Source: Hyphomicrobiales bacterium (lineage in GTDB: Bacteria > Pseudomonadota > Alphaproteobacteria > Rhizobiales > Devosiaceae). From it: a stretch of DNA of 64,000 nt. Positions 44,422 through 52,576 of this stretch are shown here, piece by piece; the first letter of the stretch is position 1, and each line of letters starts with the position of its first letter. The position numbers and the translations under genes are program-made. The stretch lies in assembly GCA_900470445.1 (NCBI GenBank), contig UCAU01000012.1, forward strand, positions 62,001 through 126,000. The letters run 5' to 3'. Under the pieces are notes generated by a model. That model was not told the origin of the DNA. It searched no databases and saw only the letters and a program-made list of their open reading frames with translations.

Positions 44422-45685
44422 TTGGCGTAGTCCTGGAGGCGGTGTCGCGGCAGAGCATCACGATGGCCGCTGGCATGGCAACCAGAAACATCTTGGACAG
44501 TTCCGTCATAAACAGCACGTCCGTTGTGCCGCTCGCAACCAAGCCAAATACCAGCGTCGTGACCAGATATAACCGCACCGTGCTATGGTTGTCGTCTGGT
44601 ACCTGCTTCAGCGCGACAAAGGGCGCGAATAGCCAGAGGAGATAGGCGGCAATGCCAAAGACGCCGGCCGAGACCGCAAAGCCAAGCAGATCGTTGTGCA
44701 GATATGACCATTGCTCGGTGGCATAACCCTCTCGGCCGAACTCACTCATATAGGGCAGAGCGGCCGCGATTTGATTATGCCAGCCATAGCCGAAGATCGG
44801 AGCATGCCAGAAAGCCATTAGCCCTGCGCGATACATTTCCAGTCTATATGCGCTTGACGCATCCCCAACGGCTTCGCCGGACACAAGCTCTCGCAGCACG
44901 ACAAGGGTTTCATAGGGGCGCGTGTAGCCGGCAAGATGTCCAAGCACGGCGATCAAAACCAACCCGGATGCAACTGTTATCACTGCACCTGTTTTGAGGC
45001 GGAGTGCTTCCGGTCTTCGAAGGAAAACGAAGAGCGCGAAGACCACGGCAAGCACAAGTGCAACCACAAAGGCAGCGCGCGTCCCCGCAAGAGTAGCCGC
45101 TACCAAGCCAAGGATAGGGCCGGCCAACAATGGCCAGGTGCGGCGAGCCTTGGGGATCAACGTTCCTCCCATCGCCATGAAACCGAGAATGACCGAAAAA
45201 TCCGCAAAATGAATGGGGCTGTTGCTCAGCCCGTTGGCCCTGCCTTTTCCAAGCAGGTAGACGTCACAAATGCCGACGATCGCCGCGGCGGCCACGCCGG
45301 CTAACAACAGCCAGCAAAAACCCATCGTACCAATGCGGCCTCGTAGGCTGGTCAAAGCGACGGCAAACAGAAAAGCCAAGGGAAAGTACAGGAAGTCGCC
45401 AATGGAGGCGAGGTTTTGACGGTCACCGATACTGGCGAATGCAATGGCCAGCAATACGAAACCAAGCGCAAACATCCGTAGCCACGTTTGTTTCAGCAGT
45501 GCATGCGCTGTCGATTGGTTCCAGTTCAGGATCGTGCCAAGCAGTGCAAAGGGTATAGCGACATAGGCGGCGGTATTGCCGAGCGGGGCCCAAAGCATGG
45601 TTACTGCGAAAATTGTGCCGCAACCGGCCACCAGCGCGGCCCGGTTACGCCAAGCCGGAAGCTGCTTGGCATCTAGTGAATGCAA
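44414..45685 (-). CDS. O-antigen ligase / polymerase family membrane protein
   Basis: A 423-residue protein with about 12 membrane helices. The large loop carries the Wzy_C/WaaL-type pattern: SSAYRLEMYRAGLMAFWHAPIFGYGWHNQIAAAL and YLHNDLLGFAVSAGVFG. His and Arg of the HxxH-free ligase loop are seen here. It may polymerise or ligate surface polysaccharide in the periplasm. It heads the minus-strand operon with two GT8 genes, facing two plus-strand transferases. Confidence 0.8.
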   Translation of the reverse strand: MHSLDAKQLPAWRNRAALVAGCGTIFAVTMLWAPLGNTAAYVAIPFALLGTILNWNQSTAHALLKQTWLRMFALGFVLLAIAFASIGDRQNLASIGDFLYFPLAFLFAVALTSLRGRIGTMGFCWLLLAGVAAAAIVGICDVYLLGKGRANGLSNSPIHFADFSVILGFMAMGGTLIPKARRTWPLLAGPILGLVAATLAGTRAAFVVALVLAVVFALFVFLRRPEALRLKTGAVITVASGLVLIAVLGHLAGYTRPYETLVVLRELVSGEAVGDASSAYRLEMYRAGLMAFWHAPIFGYGWHNQIAAALPYMSEFGREGYATEQWSYLHNDLLGFAVSAGVFGIAAYLLWLFAPFVALKQVPDDNHSTVRLYLVTTLVFGLVASGTTDVLFMTELSKMFLVAMPAAIVMLCRDTASRTTPNE

Positions 45686-45749
45686 ATGAGAGGTCTCCCC
45701 TAAAGACGCGACGGGTCCGCTTTTGTGTCACTTGATTATAGTGGCGGAC

Positions 45750-46352
45750 CTACCACCGATAGCTGAGTGCACCTGCTGTTGTCGCGTCGAAATGGACCGT
45801 CACCTCGGTGTCCTTGCCGGTTTCGTGTACGTCGTCCACATATTGGCGCTGGGTCAGCGTGATCGTCTGGTTTTCTGCATCGGCGGAAGTGTAGACATAG
45901 TCAAAGCAATCCAGGCTGTCCTCTGAGCGCAGGTCGGCTATTTCGGCCTTGAGTTTTGCCAGGTCGCGGCCGCCGATCACGCTGCCGTCCGAACGTCTGG
46001 TGGCGCGCAGGTTGGGCACCCAATCGGTGCCGGTTTCGCAGATATAGCGGCCGTCGCGAAACTCACCGCGATCGGTGAAGGCGATGTCGACATCCTCGTT
46101 CCAGGCATTGCCGATTTCGAACTCGGCGCCGCTCTTGCCGACATCGAGATAGATATCGGACCATGAGCAGGTGCCGTCCTGCTCGAGATAGCACCAGCGC
46201 TCGCTGGCAGCCATCAGGTGAGCCACATCGGCAAGGCGGATCAGCTTGCCGGGCTTGTACTGGTCGATGATCCCCTGCGTCCTGCTGTCGAAACCGAAGG
46301 CTGCCGATGTGGCGACGAGCAGCAGCAATGCGGCGGCGAGTGGGATCTTCAT
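45750..46352 (-). CDS. Hypothetical exported protein
   Basis: A 200-residue protein of no recognised family. Residues 1-20 form a signal peptide (LAAALLLLVATSAAFG). Four cysteines occur in the mature part: ERWCYLEQDGTCSW, RYICETG and SLDCFDY. These could form two disulphides. It has a Trp/Tyr-rich, acidic beta-type composition. The gene stands alone between the polysaccharide cluster and the FAD reductase, so context gives no function. Confidence 0.65.
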   Translation of the reverse strand: MKIPLAAALLLLVATSAAFGFDSRTQGIIDQYKPGKLIRLADVAHLMAASERWCYLEQDGTCSWSDIYLDVGKSGAEFEIGNAWNEDVDIAFTDRGEFRDGRYICETGTDWVPNLRATRRSDGSVIGGRDLAKLKAEIADLRSEDSLDCFDYVYTSADAENQTITLTQRQYVDDVHETGKDTEVTVHFDATTAGALSYRW

Positions 46353-46430
46353 GGACTACTCCAGCGGAAACTGGCGCGATCCTAGCCGCAAATCGCCAGC
46401 GACGGAACCGACCTTGACTCCGCAGGCTTA

Positions 46431-46451
46431 ATGTAACAAATAAAGTTACAT
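46431..46451. promoter_or_regulatory. Inverted repeat ATGTAAC-N7-GTTACAT
   Basis: A perfect 7-bp inverted repeat with an AT-rich seven-base spacer, 49 bp before the start of the FAD-dependent reductase gene. It looks like an operator of a TetR, ArsR or HxlR-type regulator that is not encoded next to it. Confidence 0.6.
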
Positions 46452-46500
46452 GAAACGTGCGCGTTCGACGTCGCACCCTGCCTATCTTCTGGAGATCATC

Positions 46501-47391
46501 ATGGATGACGTCATCATCATCGGCGGCAGCTTTGCCGGCCTAGCCGGGGCTCTCCAACTCGGGCGGGCGCGGCGCAAGGTCACCGTGCTTGACACTGGCC
46601 TGCCGCGCAATCGCTTTGCCAGCCATTCCCACGGCCTGCTCGGCCACGACCACAAACCGCCCGCCGATATCCTGGCGGCCGCCCGCCAGCAGCTTGAGCG
46701 CTATCCAACGGTGCGGCTGGTCAATGCCCGGGCCGCTAGTGTCAGCGGTGCACTGGATGATTTTGCCGTCCTCACCGACGATGGCGCAACGCTCAAGGCG
46801 AGGCGCCTGCTGCTGACCTATGGGGTGGCCGACCAGATGCCGGCCATTCCCGGTTTTGCCGAATGCTGGGGCAAGTCGATCGTGCCATGCCCCTATTGTG
46901 ATGGGTTTGAAGTGGCCGGCCAGCATTGGGGCCTGGTCTATTCCGGGCCGCATAGCCTGCATGCCATTTCGCTGTTTGGTGACTGGACCGACAAACTGAC
47001 GCTGTTCGCCGATGGGCATGAACTGGATGCCGAGGCGCGGGCGGATCTGGCGCGGCGCAATGTGCCGGTGATCGATGGCAGACTGGAAAGCATCGCACAT
47101 GACAATGGCCATTTGAGTGCGATCCATCTCGATACTGGTCGCGCGGCGTCGGTCGACGTGCTGTTCGCCCATCCGCGCAATCGGCCATCCGCCAGCCTGC
47201 ATGGAGCTCTGGGATTGGAAACGGTCGAGGCGCCGCTGGGCATCTTCCTCAAGGTCGATGATCGCCGCCAGACCTCAATGGAGGGCATCTATGCCGCCGG
47301 CGATCTGGCCAATCCCATGGCGAGCGTGACATTGGCCTCTTCCAGCGGGGCCATGGCGGCGATTTTCGCCCAGCAATCCATGCTGCAATAG
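46501..47391 (+). CDS. Thioredoxin-reductase-like NAD(P)/FAD-dependent oxidoreductase
   Basis: A 296-residue flavoprotein. It has FAD-binding DVIIIGGSFAGLAGALQLGRARRKVTVLDTG, a CPYC redox pair in SIVPCPYCDGFEVAG, and the closing GIYAAGDLANPMASVTLASSSGAMAA. The NAD(P)-binding middle domain is atypical, since the GxGxxG loop is replaced by WGLVYSGPHSLHAISLFG. ATG 46501 with CTGGAG is preferred to an upstream ATG at 46450. The partner substrate is unknown. Confidence 0.85.
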   Translation: MDDVIIIGGSFAGLAGALQLGRARRKVTVLDTGLPRNRFASHSHGLLGHDHKPPADILAAARQQLERYPTVRLVNARAASVSGALDDFAVLTDDGATLKARRLLLTYGVADQMPAIPGFAECWGKSIVPCPYCDGFEVAGQHWGLVYSGPHSLHAISLFGDWTDKLTLFADGHELDAEARADLARRNVPVIDGRLESIAHDNGHLSAIHLDTGRAASVDVLFAHPRNRPSASLHGALGLETVEAPLGIFLKVDDRRQTSMEGIYAAGDLANPMASVTLASSSGAMAAIFAQQSMLQ

Positions 47392-47413
47392 CGGTCGCGA
47401 GGCTTGCCATCAG

Positions 47414-47430
47414 TTTAGAATGGTTCTAGA
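47414..47430. promoter_or_regulatory. Irr (ICE) box 1, TTTAGAA-TGG-TTCTAGA
   Basis: It matches the Irr iron-control element TTTAGAA-N3-TTCTAAA except at one position. Together with box 2 it forms a larger 15-bp inverted repeat around the mbfA promoter. Confidence 0.75.
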
Positions 47431-47435
47431 CAATG

Positions 47436-47452
47436 TTTAGAACCATTCTAAA
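47436..47452. promoter_or_regulatory. Irr (ICE) box 2, TTTAGAA-CCA-TTCTAAA
   Basis: A perfect match to the Irr consensus, 12 bp before the mbfA start codon. Binding here would block transcription or ribosome access, consistent with known Irr repression of mbfA under low iron. Confidence 0.85.
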
Positions 47453-47464
47453 CGAGATCGCGTC

Positions 47465-48445
47465 ATGTTTTCCCTACTGCCCGATGCCCGCCGCTCTTTT
47501 TCCAGCCTTTCCGAACGCGAAATCCTGGCTTTGGCGATTGCGGCAGAGGAAGAGGATGGCAGCATCTATTCCGAATTCGCCACGCGGCTGGCGCCGACCT
47601 ATCCCGGCTCGGCGGCTCTGTTCGAGGGCATGGCGGCCGAGGAGGACGAGCATCGCCGCCGCCTGCTCGATCTTTATGTCGAGCGCTTCGGCAAAAGGCT
47701 GGTGCCGATCCGGCGCGTGCATGTGCGCGGCTTCATCAATCGCAAGCCGATCTGGCTGCTGAAAAACCTCACGCTCGAGGCCGTGCGCCAGCAGGTCTGG
47801 GAGATGGAGGAGGGCGCCTATCGCTTTTATATGGAGGCGGCCAAGCAGGTCAGTGATGCCGGCACGCGCAAGCTGCTGGGCGATCTGGCCGCGCAGGAAC
47901 GCCGCCATGCCGATGCCGCCGACCGGATCGACGAGGCGGTGCTGGGCGCCGAAGGGCGCGATGTCGAAAAAAGCGAGAACCATCGCCAGTTCGTGCTGAC
48001 TTATGTACAGCCGGGTCTGGCCGGCTTGATGGATGGCTCGGTTTCGACGCTGGCGCCGGTTTTTGCCGCCGCCTTTGCCACCGGGGACACGCATCAGACT
48101 TTTCTGGTGGGTTTGGCCGCGGCCATCGGCGCCGGCATTTCCATGGGCTTTACCGAAGCGGCCTCCGACGATGGCAAGCTGACGGGGCGCGGTTCGCCTG
48201 TTAAGCGCGGGCTGGCCGCCGGCATCATGACGGCCGTGGGCGGGCTGGGGCATGCTCTGCCCTATCTGATCCATGATTTCTTCACCGCCACCGCGCTCGC
48301 CATCGTCATCGTGCTGATCGAACTCTGGGCCATCGCCTTCATCCAGAACCGCTATATGCAAACCCCGTTCTGGCGCGCCGTCATGCAGGTCGTGCTGGGC
48401 GGCTCGCTGGTGTTTGCTGCAGGTATTTTGATCGGCAATGCCTGA
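47465..48445 (+). CDS. mbfA: Membrane-bound ferritin-like iron exporter MbfA
   Basis: A 326-residue fusion. Residues about 15-165 are a ferritin-like/rubrerythrin four-helix domain with Glu and ExxH ligands (AEEEDGSIY, AEEDEH, MEEGAYRFY, AAQERRH). Residues 180-326 are a VIT1/CCC1-type membrane domain (PGLAGLMDGSVSTLAPVFAAAFA). MbfA exports ferrous iron and protects against iron and peroxide stress in Agrobacterium and Bradyrhizobium. Two Irr boxes precede it. The gene stands alone. Confidence 0.95.
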   Translation: MFSLLPDARRSFSSLSEREILALAIAAEEEDGSIYSEFATRLAPTYPGSAALFEGMAAEEDEHRRRLLDLYVERFGKRLVPIRRVHVRGFINRKPIWLLKNLTLEAVRQQVWEMEEGAYRFYMEAAKQVSDAGTRKLLGDLAAQERRHADAADRIDEAVLGAEGRDVEKSENHRQFVLTYVQPGLAGLMDGSVSTLAPVFAAAFATGDTHQTFLVGLAAAIGAGISMGFTEAASDDGKLTGRGSPVKRGLAAGIMTAVGGLGHALPYLIHDFFTATALAIVIVLIELWAIAFIQNRYMQTPFWRAVMQVVLGGSLVFAAGILIGNA

Positions 48446-48506
48446 CTTGCCGGTTCTGCTAGGGCGTGACAGGTTCCGGCTGGGCTGAACCCGGCGCAGG
48501 AGAAGG

Positions 48507-49304
48507 CTGATTTCTGTTCGAACTCTGAGCGCTGCGGACGGCACGCCGCTGGCCTACCGCCTGCATGGTCCCGCGCATGGCCAACCCCTGGTGCTCTGCC
48601 ATGGGCTGGCGGCAAGCGGGCTGCAATTTGCTGCCGATGCCGAATTCTTTGCGGCGCAAGGCTTTCGCGTGCTGGTGCCCGATTTGCGCGGCCATGGGCA
48701 ATCGGGCGTTCCGGCCACGCGCAATAGCCGGAGTTTTGCCATCCCGACGCTGGCCGATGATCTGGTCGCCATGCTGGATCACGCCCAGCTCGGGCCGGTC
48801 CATTGGGTGGGCAATTCGCTGGGCGGCATCGTGGCGCTCGATCTGGTAGCGCGGGCGCCGGAGCGGTTCAAAACGCTTGCCATGTTCGGCACGGCCTTTT
48901 CGCTGAACCTGCCGCAGGCGCTGGGGCGGGTCCTGCCGCCGATCCACTTTCTGCTTGGTCCGCGACGTCTGGCAGCGCTGACGGCCTGGTCCACGACTGG
49001 CGACAAGTCGGCCCGCAAGGTCATTGCCGCTATGGCCGAAGCCATCGACCCGCAGACAATTGCGACAATCGCCGCCAGTATCAGCCGCTATGATCTGTCC
49101 CATGCCGTAACGGGGTTTACCGGACCAATGCTGGTTCTGGTCGGCGGGCGCGACCGGGCGGTCAATCTGGCGCTCAGGCCGGCCCTGGCGCGCATTGGGG
49201 CACGGGACAATCTCGCCATTGTGGACCTGCCCTATGGCGGGCATTGCGCCAATCTGGACGCCACCGCGGATTGGCGTGCGGCGTTGCTGCGGTTCTGGTC
49301 CTAG
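48507..49304 (+). CDS. Alpha/beta hydrolase with no standard start codon
   Basis: An alpha/beta-hydrolase of about 265 residues. The oxyanion segment is VLCHGLAASG, the nucleophile elbow VGNSLGGIVALD, the acid in VLVGGRDRAVN and the His in DLPYGGHCAN. The frame opens at 48489 after a TGA, and conserved N-terminal coding (SAADGTPLAYRLHG) lies before the first GTG at 48591. Only CTG 48507 or ATT 48510 follow an AGGAG at 48498-48502. The GTG would remove the first strand. The start is therefore probably non-standard. Stop shares CTAG with the LysR gene. Confidence 0.75.
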   Translation: MISVRTLSAADGTPLAYRLHGPAHGQPLVLCHGLAASGLQFAADAEFFAAQGFRVLVPDLRGHGQSGVPATRNSRSFAIPTLADDLVAMLDHAQLGPVHWVGNSLGGIVALDLVARAPERFKTLAMFGTAFSLNLPQALGRVLPPIHFLLGPRRLAALTAWSTTGDKSARKVIAAMAEAIDPQTIATIAASISRYDLSHAVTGFTGPMLVLVGGRDRAVNLALRPALARIGARDNLAIVDLPYGGHCANLDATADWRAALLRFWS

Positions 49305-50233
49305 GCGACCTTGTTGCCCAGGGCCGCCAGCCGATTGTCGAGGATGACGCCGACCTTGGCGCATTCCTGCGCGATTTCGGCGATGAAATCGGCCAGCATG
49401 TCGCGATCGAGCGCGGCGAGCGAGCGGACGACCATGGCGGTGTCGCGATGCAGCGGCTCAAAATCGGGTGGGGCGATTTCGACCAGCCGGCCCGCCTCGA
49501 TATCGTCGGCCACGGCAGAGCTGACAAAAAAGCCCAGGCCCTCACCCTTGATGGCGAGGCGTCTCGCCGGCCCGGTGGGCAGTTCGACACTGGTCTTGGC
49601 CAGCCGCACCAAAGCGGCGGCGGTTTCGGGTTCGGCCTGCCACCAGCGCAGCGAGATGACGCGGGGCACCAGCGCCAGCACATCCTCGATGCTGAATTGA
49701 GCGGGCAGCCGCGCGGCGATTTCGGGCGCTACGACCAGGGGCACGCGTTCGCGCATGATGACCAGCGGCACCAGATCCACGATCAGCGGATCGATATTGG
49801 GCCAGCACAATATGCCCATTTCAGCGTCGCGCTCATGCAGCATGGCGGCGATCTGGGCCTGCCTGCCCTCATGCACCACCACATCGACACTGGGATATTT
49901 CTGCTGAAAACGTAGCAATGCCTCGGTGATCAGCGGGGAGACCAGACTGCGCAGCGAGGCAATGGCGATGCGGCCGCGCTCGACCCGGCGCAGCGCCTCG
50001 CGGCCTTCTTGCGCGGTGCCGATAATGCGGCGGGCAAAGGGCAGGAAGGTCATGCCCTGATCGGTCAGCGTCACGGTGCGGCCGCGCTGAAACAGGGTGA
50101 CGCCCAATAGCTGCTCGAGGGCGCGGATGCGCATCGAGGCGGTGGCCTGGGTGATGTGGAGATACGCGGCGGCTTTGGTGAAACTCTGGTCGCGAACGAT
50201 GCGATCAAAAGTGCGAAGCTGGTCGAGGTCCAT
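49301..50233 (-). CDS. LysR-family transcriptional regulator
   Basis: A 310-residue LysR protein. The helix-turn-helix is MDLDQLRTFDRIVRDQSFTKAAAYLHITQATASMRIRALEQLLGVTLFQRGRTVTLTDQG; the effector domain follows (YPSVDVVVHEGRQAQIAAML). Its stop overlaps that of the hydrolase in CTAG. No divergent partner is obvious because trhO, 77 bp upstream, is also on the minus strand and points toward it. Confidence 0.85.
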   Translation of the reverse strand: MDLDQLRTFDRIVRDQSFTKAAAYLHITQATASMRIRALEQLLGVTLFQRGRTVTLTDQGMTFLPFARRIIGTAQEGREALRRVERGRIAIASLRSLVSPLITEALLRFQQKYPSVDVVVHEGRQAQIAAMLHERDAEMGILCWPNIDPLIVDLVPLVIMRERVPLVVAPEIAARLPAQFSIEDVLALVPRVISLRWWQAEPETAAALVRLAKTSVELPTGPARRLAIKGEGLGFFVSSAVADDIEAGRLVEIAPPDFEPLHRDTAMVVRSLAALDRDMLADFIAEIAQECAKVGVILDNRLAALGNKVA

Positions 50234-50309
50234 CGGGAATGCTTATGCGGCTGGAGCTATTGCGAGTAATTTTCAGCCTAGCATTGCATTTTGCGATGGG
50301 GAAGCAGAC

Positions 50310-51326
50310 TCAACCCGCCTTGTTGCGCTCGCGCGAGGCTTCCGCCTCTGCGCGTTTGCGGGCCCGGGCGCGGGTGGCGGCTTGGGCGGCATCGTCGCCC
50401 AGATGGGTGCTGCCGCGCTGGCGGGCAAGGTCCATCTGTTTTTGCCGTTCGGCGGCAGCGGCATGCTTGGCCAGGTCATCGCTGCAATGGGGGCAGGCAA
50501 TGCCTTCGCGATACTTGGGATCGGCGCGGTCGGCTGCGGTCAGCGGATGCCGGCAGGCCCGGCACAAAGTGGCGCCGCCTTCGACCAGGCCATGGCCGAC
50601 CGAGACGCGTTCGTCGAAGACGAAGCATTCGCCGGCAAAGCGGCTCTCTTCCGCGGGGACTGTTTCGAGGTATTTGAGAATCCCGCCCTTGAGGTGGAAC
50701 ACTTCCTCAAAGCCCTTGCTCAGCAGATACGACGATGCCTTCTCGCAGCGAATGCCGCCGGTGCAGAACATGGCCACCTTCTTGTCGCGCGCCGGATCGA
50801 GATGGGTTTCGACATAGTCCTTGAACTCGGTAAAGCTCTTGGTGGCGGGGTCGAGCGCGCGCTGGAACGTGCCCAGGCCCACTTCGTAATCATTGCGGGT
50901 ATCGACCAGCACCACGTCATTGCGCTCGATCAGGCCATTCCAGTCTTCCGGCTCGACATAGGTGCCCACCGCCTTGGCCGGATTGGCCTCGGGCGCCCGC
51001 AGAGTGACGATTTCGGGCTTGAGGCGCACTTTCATGCGCAGGAAGGGCATGGTGGCGGCGGTCGAGAACTTGATCTCGGCGCCGATGAGGCGGGTGCCAA
51101 AATCGGGGCCGTCCGAGAGATAGCGTTCCAGCGCATCGATGGCCTCGACACTGCCCGCCACGGTGCCGTTAATGCCCTCGGGCGCCAGGATCAGCGTGCC
51201 CTTGATGCCGAGCCCGCAGCAGAATTTAGCGAGCCTGGGCTGCAATTCGGCGCAGTCGGGCAGGTCGGCAAATTTATAGATCGCCATCACCTTGTATGGC
51301 TGATTGGCTTGGGGCAGACTGGACAT
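50310..51326 (-). CDS. trhO: tRNA uridine(34) hydroxylase, rhodanese type
   Basis: A 338-residue TrhO (YceA) protein. The N-terminal acylphosphatase-like part has GIKGTLILAPEGINGTVAGS; the rhodanese domain has VVLVDTRNDYEVGLGTF and the active-site loop MFCTGGIRCEKASSYLLSKGF with the catalytic Cys. CxxC zinc-like pairs follow in LCRACRH and IACPHCSDD. It makes 5-hydroxyuridine in tRNA with prephenate-linked and oxygen-dependent routes. The start ATG 51326 has a weak ribosome-binding site; ATG 51350 is possible. Confidence 0.92.
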   Translation of the reverse strand: MSSLPQANQPYKVMAIYKFADLPDCAELQPRLAKFCCGLGIKGTLILAPEGINGTVAGSVEAIDALERYLSDGPDFGTRLIGAEIKFSTAATMPFLRMKVRLKPEIVTLRAPEANPAKAVGTYVEPEDWNGLIERNDVVLVDTRNDYEVGLGTFQRALDPATKSFTEFKDYVETHLDPARDKKVAMFCTGGIRCEKASSYLLSKGFEEVFHLKGGILKYLETVPAEESRFAGECFVFDERVSVGHGLVEGGATLCRACRHPLTAADRADPKYREGIACPHCSDDLAKHAAAAERQKQMDLARQRGSTHLGDDAAQAATRARARKRAEAEASRERNKAG

Positions 51327-51420
51327 GGGCGTATTATCGGGCGGGCACATGGCCCCGCTCATACCACTCGTCGCGCCGCCCGTCACGCATGGGCAAATCG
51401 CAAATTCTCAGGAGGACGTC

Positions 51421-52458
51421 ATGACCTATCGGGCCGATCCGGCACGCTATGACAGCATGCAATATCGCCATTCGGGCCGCTCGGGGCTCAAGCTGCCGGT
51501 CATCAGCCTGGGCCTATGGCAGAATTTCGGCGGTACGCGGGATTATCCCGGCGCCATGGAAATCCTGGGTCATGCGTTCGACGCGGGTATTACCCATTTC
51601 GACCTGGCCAATAATTACGGCCCGCCCGCCGGCTCGTCCGAAGAGCTGTTCGGCCAGGTCATGGCGCGCGATTTCCGGCCCTATCGGGACGAGCTGATCA
51701 TTTCCACCAAGGCCGGCTACAATATGTGGCCCGGCCCCTATGGCGAATTCGGCAGCCGCAAATATCTGATCGCGAGCCTGGACCAGAGCCTCAAGCGCAT
51801 GGGGCTCGATTATGTCGATATTTTCTATTCCCACCGCTACGATCCCAATACCCCGCTCGAGGAAACCATGGGCGCGCTGGCCCAGGTGGTGCGGCAGGGC
51901 AAGGCGCTCTATGTCGGGATTTCGAGCTATCCCGAGGCCGAAACCCGCGAGGCGCATCGGATTTTGAAGGAAATGGGCGTCGCCACCACCATCCATCAGC
52001 CCAGCTATTCCGTGCTCAATCGCTGGATCGAGAATGACCGCACCATCGACGCCTGTGGCGAGCTGGGCATCGGCATCATCGCCTTCTCGCCGCTGGCGCA
52101 GGGCGTGTTGAGCGGCAAGTACAATACCGGCGCCAAGGAAGGCACCCGGGCGGCATCGAGCAATACGACGCTGCGCGCCAGCCATGTCGAGCCGCGCGTG
52201 CTGGAGGCGGTGGACAAGTTGGGCGCCATTGCCCGGGCGCGGGGCCAGTCCATGGTGCAACTGGCCCTGAGCTGGGCGTTGCGGCGCAAGGAAATGACCT
52301 CGGCGCTAGTGGGCGTGCGCACGCTCGATCAGCTCAAGGACAATCTGGGCGTGCTCAATAATCTGGAGCTGAGTGCGGACGAGATCGCGCAGATCGATGA
52401 CGCGACCAAGGATGGGCAGATGGAGCTGCATCCCAGTCCGAAGGGGTGGTTGCGCTAG
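51421..52458 (+). CDS. gpr: Aldo/keto reductase, YghZ/Gpr (L-glyceraldehyde 3-phosphate reductase) type
   Basis: A 345-residue AKR14-type protein: YRHSGRSGLKLPVISLGLWQNFGG, GITHFDLANNYGPPAGSSEELFGQVM (catalytic Asp/Tyr), ELIISTKAGYNMWPGPYG (Lys), DIFYSHRYDP (His) and FSPLAQGVLSGKY. These blocks match E. coli YghZ, which reduces L-glyceraldehyde 3-phosphate and methylglyoxal. AGGAGG precedes the ATG. It diverges from trhO. Confidence 0.9.
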   Translation: MTYRADPARYDSMQYRHSGRSGLKLPVISLGLWQNFGGTRDYPGAMEILGHAFDAGITHFDLANNYGPPAGSSEELFGQVMARDFRPYRDELIISTKAGYNMWPGPYGEFGSRKYLIASLDQSLKRMGLDYVDIFYSHRYDPNTPLEETMGALAQVVRQGKALYVGISSYPEAETREAHRILKEMGVATTIHQPSYSVLNRWIENDRTIDACGELGIGIIAFSPLAQGVLSGKYNTGAKEGTRAASSNTTLRASHVEPRVLEAVDKLGAIARARGQSMVQLALSWALRRKEMTSALVGVRTLDQLKDNLGVLNNLELSADEIAQIDDATKDGQMELHPSPKGWLR

Positions 52459-52505
52459 GGGCTTCTGCACTTCTGGCATGGGAGAGCGCAGTACCCCTCA
52501 CCCTG

Positions 52506-52559
52506 ATTATTCTTCTGGACGAAGAATAATCTGTCCCTCTCCCTCAAGGGGCGAGGGAG
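52506..52559. repeat. Intergenic palindromic repeat, two adjacent hairpins
   Basis: The first hairpin is ATTATTCTTC-TGGAC-GAAGAATAAT (10-bp perfect stem, 52506-52530). The second is CTCCCTC with GAGGGAG around AAGGGGC (52539-52559). They lie between two convergent genes and could act as a bidirectional terminator or a dispersed repeat. The second core resembles the elements at 4420 and 59504. Confidence 0.7.
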
Positions 52560-52576
52560 GGCCGGTGGTTAGTTAG

